Source: Sporosarcina sp. FSL K6-2383
Lineage (GTDB): Bacteria > Bacillota > Bacilli > Bacillales_A > Planococcaceae
Direction: 5' to 3'
Length of the DNA: 64,000 bases
NCBI RefSeq assembly: GCF_038618305.1
Contig: NZ_CP152017.1
Coordinates: 2,085,501 to 2,149,500, forward strand
Shown here: positions 44,116 through 51,612 of the stretch, one piece after another
Layout: the number at the start of each line of letters is the position of its first letter
How positions within the stretch are numbered: position 1 is the stretch's first letter
Program-made: the position numbers and the translations under genes
Notes under the pieces: model-generated
Seen by the model: the letters and a program-made list of their open reading frames with translations, nothing else
The model's database searches: none
What the model was told of the DNA's origin: nothing

Positions 44116-44289
44116 ATGACTGAACAGAAGAAAATGAGTTTAAAAGAAGCAATTCAAAAACAGTTAGAAGCAAAGAAAAATAATACGGCTACTAATAATG
44201 CTAAAGGAAATGCAGGCTCATCTGCAAAGAAAATGCAAAGTCAACAAGCTAAAAAAGTAAGTAGTGCACGTCGGAAAATGGGTTCATAA
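44116..44289 (+). CDS. Small Lys-rich protein of unknown function
   Basis: This 57-residue, strongly basic protein reads MTEQKKMSLKEAIQKQLEAK then an Asn/Ala/Lys/Ser-rich low-complexity tail ending SSARRKMGS. I do not recognise it. I start it at 44116, 8 bases after a GGGGGG run, not at 44101. A TATAAT at 44086-44091 may give it extra transcription. Being between TelA and a HEAT-like protein it is likely an accessory of the Ter module. The basic, disordered composition would fit nucleic-acid or membrane-surface binding (inference). Confidence 0.7.
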   Translation: MTEQKKMSLKEAIQKQLEAKKNNTATNNAKGNAGSSAKKMQSQQAKKVSSARRKMGS

Positions 44290-44327
44290 GTAGTACGATA
44301 TGTAGCTAAAGAAGGAGATTGGAATAG

Positions 44328-44765
44328 TTGTCAATTAAAAATGAAATGCCACCCAATTATGAGGAATTAAAGAAATCAATCAACCGAGCATCAAATTGGA
44401 GAGAACGCTTTGATGCAGTCGAAGAGTTGGGCAAATGGAAGCATAAACGAATTATAGATGTACTCGTCTATAGAATGAACAATGATGCTGTCTATAAAGT
44501 GCAAGAGGCGGCTTATCGCCAGCTTAAAAACTTTGGAGAAGATGTTCAATTGCCAACAAGAAATGAACATGAACTGATTAAAGATGCAAATAAAGTATGG
44601 TCAAGAATTAAGAAGAGTTTGCCTGCGGATCATACGTATGAAGATTTTAAAGAAAAATTGAAAAAGATGAGATTAGATCTGTATGATACGTATGAAGGTG
44701 ATAAGGGCGCTGATTTCGATAAGTGGCTTGAAAACACATGGGCAACTGCCGCGACAAGAAGGTAA
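44328..44765 (+). CDS. HEAT-repeat-like protein of Ter module
   Basis: This 145-residue protein has one clear HEAT-like helical pair: WRERFDAVEELGKWKHKRI, then IDVLVYRMNNDAVYKVQEAA and YRQLKNFGEDVQ. A charged helical C-terminal half follows, ending DKWLENTWATAATRR. HEAT repeats mediate protein binding, so an adaptor role is possible. The start is TTG at 44328 with AAGGAGATTGG upstream. It is the last gene before a strong terminator. Confidence 0.75.
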   Translation: MSIKNEMPPNYEELKKSINRASNWRERFDAVEELGKWKHKRIIDVLVYRMNNDAVYKVQEAAYRQLKNFGEDVQLPTRNEHELIKDANKVWSRIKKSLPADHTYEDFKEKLKKMRLDLYDTYEGDKGADFDKWLENTWATAATRR

Positions 44766-44768
44766 TAA

Positions 44769-44804
44769 AAAAATCCAGCCTCTCACTTGAGAGGCTGGAT
44801 TTTT
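44769..44804. terminator. Bidirectional terminator ending the Ter operon and cheV
   Basis: AAAAATCCAGCCTCTC (44769-44784) and GAGAGGCTGGATTTTT (44789-44804) are perfect 16-bp arms with an ACTT loop. It overlaps the cheV stop region by design of convergent genes. Confidence 0.9.
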
Positions 44805-44805
44805 A

Positions 44806-45711
44806 TTATAATATATGGCGATCAATTTTCAAAATCAGCTCTGCAATTTCAGGCTTACTAATTTGTTCAATTGCCCCAACTTGGTCGCCTTTATGACGTA
44901 AGGTGTCTGTGATAAGGCTTGAGAAAATGACAACAGGTAGCTTGGATAGTACCGGGTGTGTTTTAATTTTTTTAGTAAGGTGATGGCCATCCATTTGTGG
45001 CATTTCGATATCTGTAATAACAAACTGGACGTGATCACTAATACTGCCACCCTTGTCGGCAAGACTTTCTAAGTGAATAAAGGCCTCTTTACCATTTTCA
45101 AAAAACTCAAGATTGACATATCCGGCTTCAGCCAGTGTGTCAGACAATAGCTGACGAAGGAGTGGTGAGTCCTCTGCGATGACGATTTTCTTATCAGAGC
45201 GCTCCCGTTTACCAAGTTTTTTCACTGCTTGGACATTAATGCCAGTGTCTGGGTTAATGTCCAAGACAACTTTCTCGAAATCGAGTAGCAAAATCATTTC
45301 GCCTTGGTATTTAATGACACCAATAATTTGTGAATTACCACCTTGATACATTTCAGAAGGTTTTTCAATTTGCTCCCAAGAAATTCGGTGGATTTGGGAT
45401 ACGCTGTCTACATGAAAAACGACCGTTTGTTTATTAAATTCAGCAACGATAAATTTCTGCTCGGCATGCCGGTTGTCAGTGGTCAAGCCAAGTACTTTGA
45501 CCATATCGACAACGGGTAATACTTCACCTCGCAATTGAATAATCCCCTCTACATGTGGGTGTGCATGGGGGATAAAAGTGATTGGAAACGGTTGAATAAT
45601 TTCTTTCACCTTAATAACGTTGATGCCGAATTTGCTGTTTCCTACTTCAAACTCTACGATTTCAAGTTCATTTGTCCCACTCTCTAGTAATATACCTTTG
45701 TTATCCTCCAT
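44806..45711 (-). CDS. cheV: Chemotaxis coupling protein CheV
   Basis: This 301-residue protein has an N-terminal CheW domain (about 12-155, IVEFEVGNSKFGINVIKVKE, IIQLRGEVLPVVDMVKVLGL). A C-terminal receiver (about 172-300) follows, with KKIVIAEDSPLLRQLLSDTL and the phosphoacceptor Asp in FVITDIEMPQMDGHH. The domain order and length are those of CheV, which couples receptors to CheA and adapts the signal when phosphorylated. On the minus strand, TGATACAAT about 40 bases upstream is an extended -10. No SigD-type promoter was seen. Confidence 0.94.
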   Translation of the reverse strand: MEDNKGILLESGTNELEIVEFEVGNSKFGINVIKVKEIIQPFPITFIPHAHPHVEGIIQLRGEVLPVVDMVKVLGLTTDNRHAEQKFIVAEFNKQTVVFHVDSVSQIHRISWEQIEKPSEMYQGGNSQIIGVIKYQGEMILLLDFEKVVLDINPDTGINVQAVKKLGKRERSDKKIVIAEDSPLLRQLLSDTLAEAGYVNLEFFENGKEAFIHLESLADKGGSISDHVQFVITDIEMPQMDGHHLTKKIKTHPVLSKLPVVIFSSLITDTLRHKGDQVGAIEQISKPEIAELILKIDRHIL

Positions 45712-46035
45712 GAAGACATCTCCTTCATCTACCTTTAGTAATTCGATTGTATCATGAAATGGTTAAATATCCTATACTGTGTCCTTAGGTCTCTTGTACT
45801 TGATGAAAATGAATAGGAGACTATTTGATAGTGAAAGTTTATGGAATTGATAAATCAAGTGACGAATTTTGAACTTTTTCACGATAACTTCACATTCGCT
45901 TCAATTTACAGTGCAATTTTCTTTGTCATAGTTGAAGAGTAATAGTAAAATGAAGTCAAGCATGTCAGTGTTCCGAGAATTTAAATATTCATTTCATTGG
46001 AAAAGTATCTGGCGTTTTTGAGGAGAGAAAAATAG
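45712..46035. other. Divergent intergenic region cheV/ctaB
   Basis: This 324-base gap holds the cheV leader on one strand and the ctaB leader on the other (GAGGAGAG before ctaB). It is A/T-rich with no ORF, repeat or strong hairpin that I can support. Confidence 0.4.
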
Positions 46036-46977
46036 ATGACTAAAGTTGTGATGCCTTCTCAACGGAAAGTAGAGAAAGCTATATTGTCGAATGAACGAAC
46101 GATAGCTACTAAAATTGCTGATTTAAAATCATTGTTTAAAGGAATTGTCCTGATTGCAAATGTCTTGCCAGTATTGACTGGTTTTTGGTTGGCGTTGCAC
46201 TTTTCGAATACGACACTCGCAGCAAACTGGGCTGTCTTTTTGTTAACAATGGCGGGAAGTACGCTTGTGATGGCTGGTGCGCTCATATTAAATAATTGGT
46301 ATGATGTTGATATAGATACTGTCATGGAGCGAACAAAAAATCGTCCAACCGTAACCGGACATATATCTTTGAAGACAGTTTTGATATTGGGGATTGCCTT
46401 ATCTATCATAGGTTTTATTATCTTATTTTTTACAACGTTTGAAGTCGTTATTTACGCATTTATTGGCTGGTTTGTCTATGTCATTTTGTATACAATGTGG
46501 TCAAAACGAAAATACACATTGAATACAGTTATCGGCAGTGTGTCAGGAGCAGTGACACCACTAATTGGTTGGACGGCTATCGCTCCCGGCTATCATATTG
46601 TCCCGATTGTGCTGGCACTTATTTTATTTGTGTGGCAAATGCCCCATACATTCGTCATAGCTATGAAGAAGTATGATGAATATAAAGCTGCTAAGGTCGC
46701 CATGCTACCCGTTGTTCATGGTCTTGCATTTACGAAGCGGCAAATTACTGTCTATATAGCTTGTTTGCTACCGTTCCCATTCTTTTTAAGCTCATTGGGA
46801 GTTGTCTTTATCGTCATTGCTACATTGTTGAATGTAGCGTGGCTAATCGCCAGCTTCACAGGCTTCACAACAAAGAATGATTTAAAATGGGCACATATGA
46901 TGTTTCTGTTTTCAGTGAATTATGTTGCCATATTATTTTTAGCGATGATTATTGTGACATTACCGATTTTTAATTAA
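46036..46977 (+). CDS. ctaB: Protoheme IX farnesyltransferase (heme O synthase)
   Basis: This 313-residue UbiA-superfamily membrane prenyltransferase has about nine helices. The substrate-binding Asp motif is LNNWYDVDIDTVMERTKNRP, and a second block LYTMWSKRKYTLNTVIGSVS plus FVWQMPHTFVIAMKKYDEY follows. It converts heme B to heme O for terminal oxidases. In B. subtilis ctaB sits with ctaA and the cytochrome oxidase genes; here it stands alone, so it may be a second copy or a relocated gene. Confidence 0.93.
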   Translation: MTKVVMPSQRKVEKAILSNERTIATKIADLKSLFKGIVLIANVLPVLTGFWLALHFSNTTLAANWAVFLLTMAGSTLVMAGALILNNWYDVDIDTVMERTKNRPTVTGHISLKTVLILGIALSIIGFIILFFTTFEVVIYAFIGWFVYVILYTMWSKRKYTLNTVIGSVSGAVTPLIGWTAIAPGYHIVPIVLALILFVWQMPHTFVIAMKKYDEYKAAKVAMLPVVHGLAFTKRQITVYIACLLPFPFFLSSLGVVFIVIATLLNVAWLIASFTGFTTKNDLKWAHMMFLFSVNYVAILFLAMIIVTLPIFN

Positions 46978-46980
46978 AGA

Positions 46981-47022
46981 AAAACCGATTAAGTGGTTGA
47001 GAAGCCATTTGATCGGTTTTTT
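46981..47022 (+). terminator. Terminator of ctaB
   Basis: AAAACCGATTAAGTGG (46981-46996) pairs with CCATTTGATCGGTTTT (47005-47020) with one mismatch and one G-T pair; TT follows. Confidence 0.8.
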
Positions 47023-47074
47023 CAACTTAAAGCATATTAAACAGATATGAATTATAAAATAGTCTGAAAAATGA

Positions 47075-47103
47075 TTGACATTTCTCGTTATTCTCCTTAC
47101 TGT
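47075..47103 (+). promoter_or_regulatory. Promoter of cysC
   Basis: TTGACA (47075-47080), 17 bases, TACTGT (47098-47103), 46 bases before the cysC start. Confidence 0.5.
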
Positions 47104-47148
47104 TAAGTACATATAAAATAGTTTACTGACAAATAAGGGGGAGAAATA

Positions 47149-47748
47149 ATGACAGCATCAACGAATATTGTGTGGCATGAATCAGAGGTGACGAAAGAAC
47201 ATCGTCAGCAACAAAAAGGGCATAAAAGTGCAATTTTATGGTTTACGGGATTATCTGGCTCTGGGAAGTCAACGATTTCTGTCGCTTTAGAAACTGCGTT
47301 GTTTGCACAAGGTCTTCACACGTATCGACTAGATGGTGATAATGTACGGTATGGTTTGAATAATAATTTACGATTTAGTCCAGAGGATCGAACAGAAAAT
47401 ATTCGAAGAATCGGCGAAGTATCGAAGCTAATGGTAGATGCAGGCTTGTTTACGTTGACTGCATTCATATCCCCATATTTAGCAGATCGTGATCAGGTGC
47501 GTAAGTTGGTGGAAGCTGATGAGTTTATCGAAATCTATGTAAGGGCTAGCTTAGAAACTTGTGAACAACGCGATCCAAAGGGGCTTTACAAGAAAGCCAG
47601 ATCAGGTGAGATTAAAGGCTTTACAGGAATTGATGCGCCATATGAAGAGCCGAGTCAACCTGAAATCATCATTGATACAAACCAATTGAGTATTGAAGCA
47701 TCCGTTGAGGTTATTATTGCTTATCTAAAGGATAACAATTATATCTGA
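47149..47748 (+). CDS. cysC: Adenylylsulfate kinase
   Basis: This 199-residue kinase phosphorylates APS to PAPS. The P-loop is [18 protein letters not shown], followed by [20 protein letters not shown] (the D-G-D-N-V-R motif), [18 protein letters not shown] and [20 protein letters not shown]. The length is normal. AAGGGGGAG lies upstream. It has its own promoter and is separate from the cysH unit, whereas in B. subtilis it lies inside it. Confidence 0.95.
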   Translation: MTASTNIVWHESEVTKEHRQQQKGHKSAILWFTGLSGSGKSTISVALETALFAQGLHTYRLDGDNVRYGLNNNLRFSPEDRTENIRRIGEVSKLMVDAGLFTLTAFISPYLADRDQVRKLVEADEFIEIYVRASLETCEQRDPKGLYKKARSGEIKGFTGIDAPYEEPSQPEIIIDTNQLSIEASVEVIIAYLKDNNYI

Positions 47749-47806
47749 AAAGTAGATATTGTTGCAACATTTTGAGATAAAGGGCATAGAATAGTTTAAA
47801 ACCTAC

Positions 47807-47835
47807 TTGACACATAGGAATTATAAGGATATTAT
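47807..47835 (+). promoter_or_regulatory. Promoter of the cysH operon
   Basis: TTGACA (47807-47812), 17 bases, TATTAT (47830-47835). Both hexamers are near consensus. Transcription would start near 47842, giving a leader of about 90 bases. Confidence 0.7.
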
Positions 47836-47841
47836 AATCAA

Positions 47842-47906
47842 TAATCATTAGCTGACTGGATAGCCAGAGGCGATTTTAATCGGAGACGGATTAAAGTCGC
47901 CTTTTT
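47842..47906 (+). promoter_or_regulatory. Attenuator-type leader of the cysH operon
   Basis: AGGCGATTTTAATC (47868-47881) pairs over 14 bp with GATTAAAGTCGCCT (47889-47902), including one G-U, and runs into TTTTT. A small hairpin CTGG/CCAG (47856-47867) stacks directly on its 5' side. The terminator lies between the promoter and the cysH ribosome binding site, so operon expression must depend on readthrough. The leader is too short for a SAM-I (S-box) aptamer or a T-box. Confidence 0.65.
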
Positions 47907-47932
47907 AAATCATAAAGGAAGGGGGATTGGCT

Positions 47933-48643
47933 ATGGTAAAGCTGACATATACGGAATGGGTAGAAACGGATCAGGATTTAGAGATAAATAATGAAACGAA
48001 GGGTGCTTTAAATGCCTTACGTTGGGCGTATGGGGAGTATGATGATGAACTGGTCTATGCTTGTAGCTTCGGTGTTGAAGGAATTGTGATGATAGACTTA
48101 ATCTCGCAAATTAAACCGACAGCGAAAGTTGTTTTTTTAGATACAGGGCTTCATTTTCAGGAAACGTATGCCCTTATTGACGAGGTGCGAAAAAGTTATC
48201 CGCAATTGGCAATTGAATTGAAAAAACCAGCTGATAGCGTCGAGCAACAAGCGGAAAAACTAGGTGATAAGCTATGGGAAAGACAACCGGATCGTTGTTG
48301 TTATCTACGAAAAGTGATACCACTTCGTGAAGCGTTAAGCGGTGCAGCAGCTTGGCTGTCAGGACTCAGGCGGGAGCAATCTCCATCAAGAAGTCAGACG
48401 AATTTCATCAATAAAGACGAAACATTCCAATCAGTTAAAATTTGTCCGCTGATTCATTGGACATGGGAGGATATTTGGGCATATGTTGACCAACATCAAT
48501 TGCCTTATAACCCTCTGCATGATCAGGGCTATCCAAGTATTGGCTGTGCACCTTGTACATTGCCTGGAGATACTACGACAGGTTCAAGATTAGGCCGCTG
48601 GGCTGATCAAACGAAGACAGAATGTGGCTTGCATAAAAATTAA
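47933..48643 (+). CDS. cysH: APS/PAPS reductase
   Basis: This 236-residue protein reduces adenylyl-sulfate (APS or PAPS) to sulfite with thioredoxin. It has the P-loop-like [18 protein letters not shown], and Cys motifs [12 protein letters not shown] (CC) and [13 protein letters not shown] (CxxC). These four Cys are the [4Fe-4S] ligands of the APS-reductase type. ECGLH at the C-terminus holds the catalytic Cys. The ATG at 47933 has AAGGAAGGGGG upstream; the TTG at 47927 is less likely. Since cysC is also present, either substrate is possible. Confidence 0.94.
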   Translation: MVKLTYTEWVETDQDLEINNETKGALNALRWAYGEYDDELVYACSFGVEGIVMIDLISQIKPTAKVVFLDTGLHFQETYALIDEVRKSYPQLAIELKKPADSVEQQAEKLGDKLWERQPDRCCYLRKVIPLREALSGAAAWLSGLRREQSPSRSQTNFINKDETFQSVKICPLIHWTWEDIWAYVDQHQLPYNPLHDQGYPSIGCAPCTLPGDTTTGSRLGRWADQTKTECGLHKN

Positions 48644-48665
48644 CGAATCTAATGGGGGAATTATA

Positions 48666-49814
48666 ATGGCTTTGAGTCAACCGCATGGTGGAGTATTGAT
48701 TAATCGTTGGGATCCTAATTATAAACTAGAAGTGATTACCAGTATCGTTGAGTTAGATGAGATATCGAGTAGTGATTTAGATTTGATAGGTACGGGTGCT
48801 TACAGTCCTTTAAGCGGTTTTCTGTCTGAGGCAGACTACCATTCTGTTGTTACAACAATGAGATTGACAACAGGTGAGCCGTGGACGATTCCGATTACAT
48901 TGCCAACGACGGAAGAAAATGCGAAGAACATTACGATTGGCAATGTTGTGAAGTTAGTAAGAGATGGCGTTGTCTATGGAGTGCTTGAAGTATCGGATAT
49001 TTTCACACCTGATAAAGAACAAGAAGCTGCATTAGTGTACCAAACGACGGATCGCGAACATCCGGGAGTTAAGAAGTTGTTTGAGCGACCAAATGTTTAT
49101 CTAGGGGGAGAGATTACGCTCATTCAGCGACGTCCGTTGAACGAGTTTTCAGATTATCTATTTGACCCTACTGAAACGCGTGAACAGTTCCAGGCATTGG
49201 GCTGGAAAACAGTTGTTGGTTTTCAAACGAGAAATCCTGTTCATCGTGCGCATGAATATATTCAAAAAACGGCATTGGAAATTGTTGACGGGCTGTTTTT
49301 AAATCCATTAGTTGGAGAAACAAAATCGGATGATGTGCCAGCAGATGTCCGATTGAAAAGCTATGAAGTATTGCTAGAAAACTATTATGCAAAAGATCAT
49401 GTGTTTTTAGGTGTATTTACAGCGGCAATGCGTTATGCAGGGCCACGTGAAGCTGTATTTCATGCGATGGTGAGAAAGAATTTTGGTTGCACGCACTTTA
49501 TCGTCGGACGGGATCATGCAGGGGTTGGTAATTACTACGGCACCTATGATGCGCAGAAAATATTTAGTAATTTTACAGCCGAAGAACTAGGGATAACCTT
49601 ATTATTTTTCGAACATAGCTTTTACTGCAAGAAGTGTGAGAGCATGGCGACGCCGAAAACATGTCCACATGATGCCAGTGACCATGTCATTTTGTCGGGG
49701 ACGAAAGTAAGGGAAATGCTGCGCAATGGTGAGCAACCACCTGCGACGTTTAGTCGTCCGGAAGTAATTGAAGTACTGATTGACGGATTGCAGAAACAGG
49801 TTGTTCATTCGTAA
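48666..49814 (+). CDS. sat: Sulfate adenylyltransferase
   Basis: This 382-residue ATP sulfurylase activates sulfate to APS. The signatures are [40 protein letters not shown] (QTRNPxHRAHE active-site motif), [20 protein letters not shown] and [20 protein letters not shown] (GRDHAG). A CxxC...CP cluster ([17 protein letters not shown]) is the zinc site of this type. The ATG at 48666 follows TGGGGGAATT. It lies 22 bases after cysH. Confidence 0.96.
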   Translation: MALSQPHGGVLINRWDPNYKLEVITSIVELDEISSSDLDLIGTGAYSPLSGFLSEADYHSVVTTMRLTTGEPWTIPITLPTTEENAKNITIGNVVKLVRDGVVYGVLEVSDIFTPDKEQEAALVYQTTDREHPGVKKLFERPNVYLGGEITLIQRRPLNEFSDYLFDPTETREQFQALGWKTVVGFQTRNPVHRAHEYIQKTALEIVDGLFLNPLVGETKSDDVPADVRLKSYEVLLENYYAKDHVFLGVFTAAMRYAGPREAVFHAMVRKNFGCTHFIVGRDHAGVGNYYGTYDAQKIFSNFTAEELGITLLFFEHSFYCKKCESMATPKTCPHDASDHVILSGTKVREMLRNGEQPPATFSRPEVIEVLIDGLQKQVVHS

Positions 49815-49852
49815 ATTTGTTGTGAAATAAAACGGTGAGAGGAGAGAAGAAG

Positions 49853-50632
49853 ATGGGAAAAGTCTATTTAGTAGGAGCTGGACCTGGCGATGTTGATTTG
49901 ATCACCGTTAAAGGGTTGAGATGTATTCAAGAGGCAGATGTCATATTGTATGATCGTTTGATTAATAAAGAGCTGTTGAGCTATGCGAAGCCCGAGGCCG
50001 ATTTGATTTATTGCGGTAAGCTACCAAACTATCATGCCATGATTCAGGAGACGATTAATCACTTTTTAGTGAAGTATGCGAAGCAGGGGAAGATAGTTAC
50101 GCGATTAAAAGGAGGCGATCCTTTTATTTTTGGGAGAGGTGCGGAAGAGGCTGAAACTCTTGTGGATCACGGTATTCCCTTTGAAGTGGTTCCGGGCATT
50201 ACAGCAGGAATTGCAGCGCCTGCCTATGCGGGTATTCCGGTGACGCATCGTGAGTTGAGTTCTAGCTTTGCTATTGTTACGGGGCATATGCGTGCTGGGA
50301 AAAGTGATTCTATTCACTGGGAAAGCTTGGCGAAAGGCATTGATACGCTAGCAATTTATATGGGAGTGGGTAACCTTCCTTATATTTGTGAGCAACTAAT
50401 CAATCATGGTAGAGCCGCTAGTACGCCAGTTGCTCTGATCCACTGGGGAACGACGGAAGAGCAGCAAACAGTAACAGGCACACTTGCTACAATTGTTGAC
50501 ATTGTGAAAAAATCTGATATTAAAAATCCGAGCATGATTGTAGTTGGAGAAGTGGTCAAATTACGCGATAAGATTCAGTGGTTTGAACAAAATAATTTGA
50601 ATGCAGACATGCTGAAAGAATTATCTATATAA
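49853..50632 (+). CDS. sumT: Uroporphyrinogen-III C-methyltransferase
   Basis: This 259-residue SUMT (B. subtilis YlnD type) methylates uroporphyrinogen III to precorrin-2, the first siroheme step. It has KVYLVGAGPGDVDLITVKGL, IVTRLKGGDPFIFGRGAEEA and VVPGITAGIAAPAYAGIPVT. Siroheme is the cofactor of CysI encoded in the same operon. GAGAGGAGAG lies upstream of the ATG at 49853. Confidence 0.94.
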   Translation: MGKVYLVGAGPGDVDLITVKGLRCIQEADVILYDRLINKELLSYAKPEADLIYCGKLPNYHAMIQETINHFLVKYAKQGKIVTRLKGGDPFIFGRGAEEAETLVDHGIPFEVVPGITAGIAAPAYAGIPVTHRELSSSFAIVTGHMRAGKSDSIHWESLAKGIDTLAIYMGVGNLPYICEQLINHGRAASTPVALIHWGTTEEQQTVTGTLATIVDIVKKSDIKNPSMIVVGEVVKLRDKIQWFEQNNLNADMLKELSI

Positions 50633-50644
50633 GGAGGGAGCAAT

Positions 50645-51400
50645 ATGCAGGCGGTTTTATATGTTGGCCATGGTAGTCGAATTCAGGCGGGTGTTGAGGA
50701 AGCAATTCAATTTATCGAGAATTGTAAAGTAATGATAGACGTTCCGATTCAAGAAATCTGTTTTTTGGAGTTGGCATCACCAAGCGTTGATGAAGGAATT
50801 ATTAAGTGTGTGGAGCGTGGCGCAACTAAAATTGCCGTTGTTCCTATCCTATTGTTAACAGCGAATCACGCTAATGAGGATATTCCCTTTGAAATTGAAG
50901 TAGGTAAAGTCATGTATCCTGATTTTGAATTTACATACGGCAAAGCATTTGGTATTCATCCTAAAATTGTGGATAGCTTATATGATCGAGTGATTGAGCA
51001 GCAGATGCCGATTGACGAAGAAGCGCAGGTATTACTAGTAGGGAGGGGCAGCAGTGATCTAGCCGTAAAGCGCGATTTAACGGAGATTGCACAACTGCTT
51101 GCGAACAAGTACCCCTTTCAAAAAGTAGATGTTTGTTTTCTGTACGGAACAGCTCCTTCGTTTGATGAAGCCTTAGAGCAATTACAACAAACGACACAGC
51201 GGCAGGTTTTTATCATTCCTTATTTATTATTCTCAGGAATTCTCATGAATGGTATCACAAGAACAATTGCCAAGCATTCCTCGAGCGACCAACAGATTAT
51301 TCTTTGTGAAAATTTAGGTTATCACAAATACGTTCAAGATGTACTTGTTGAACGAGTGAATGACTTGCTTGCAACGCCAGCAATATTGCAGGCAATCTAG
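50645..51400 (+). CDS. sirB: Sirohydrochlorin ferrochelatase
   Basis: This 251-residue CbiX-family chelatase (B. subtilis YlnE type) has the active-site His in VLYVGHGSRIQAGVEEAI and KIAVVPILLLTANHANEDIP. A second half, QVLLVGRGSSDLAVKRDLTE, is related to the first, reflecting the ancient duplication in class II chelatases. It inserts iron into sirohydrochlorin. AAGGAGGGAG lies upstream; it begins 12 bases after sumT. Confidence 0.93.
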   Translation: MQAVLYVGHGSRIQAGVEEAIQFIENCKVMIDVPIQEICFLELASPSVDEGIIKCVERGATKIAVVPILLLTANHANEDIPFEIEVGKVMYPDFEFTYGKAFGIHPKIVDSLYDRVIEQQMPIDEEAQVLLVGRGSSDLAVKRDLTEIAQLLANKYPFQKVDVCFLYGTAPSFDEALEQLQQTTQRQVFIIPYLLFSGILMNGITRTIAKHSSSDQQIILCENLGYHKYVQDVLVERVNDLLATPAILQAI

Positions 51401-51426
51401 TGCTTGCTGAAAGGATGAAACCAACG

Positions 51427-51573
51427 ATGGGGAATCAAAAAGGCAATGTAGAACTCGCGATTGACAAAGTACAAGAGATGTTGAAGACGATGAATTATGG
51501 TTCGATTACATTGGTTGTCCAAGATAATGTTGTTATTCAAATTGAGAAAAACGAAAAAATTAGGCTTAAATGA
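51427..51573 (+). CDS. yezD: YezD family protein (DUF2292)
   Basis: This 48-residue protein has the DUF2292 pattern: a short helix (ELAIDKVQEMLKTM), then NYGSITLVVQDNVVIQIEKN and EKIRLK. The I-x-Y-G-S-I-x-x-V-V-x-x-G/N-x-V-x-x-I-E core is diagnostic. The family is associated with sulfur-assimilation operons but its role is unknown. I prefer ATG 51427 (AAAGGATG 9 bases upstream) over 51415. It lies between sirB and cysJ in the operon. Confidence 0.85.
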   Translation: MGNQKGNVELAIDKVQEMLKTMNYGSITLVVQDNVVIQIEKNEKIRLK

Positions 51574-51612
51574 TGATCAAGCATGACACTATTAAAATGT
51601 GAGGTGGATACA

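Noticed and set aside
47842..47932. SAM-I riboswitch or T-box before cysH
   Set aside because: The leader between promoter and terminator is only about 30 bases, too short for either aptamer, and no T-box core sequence is seen.
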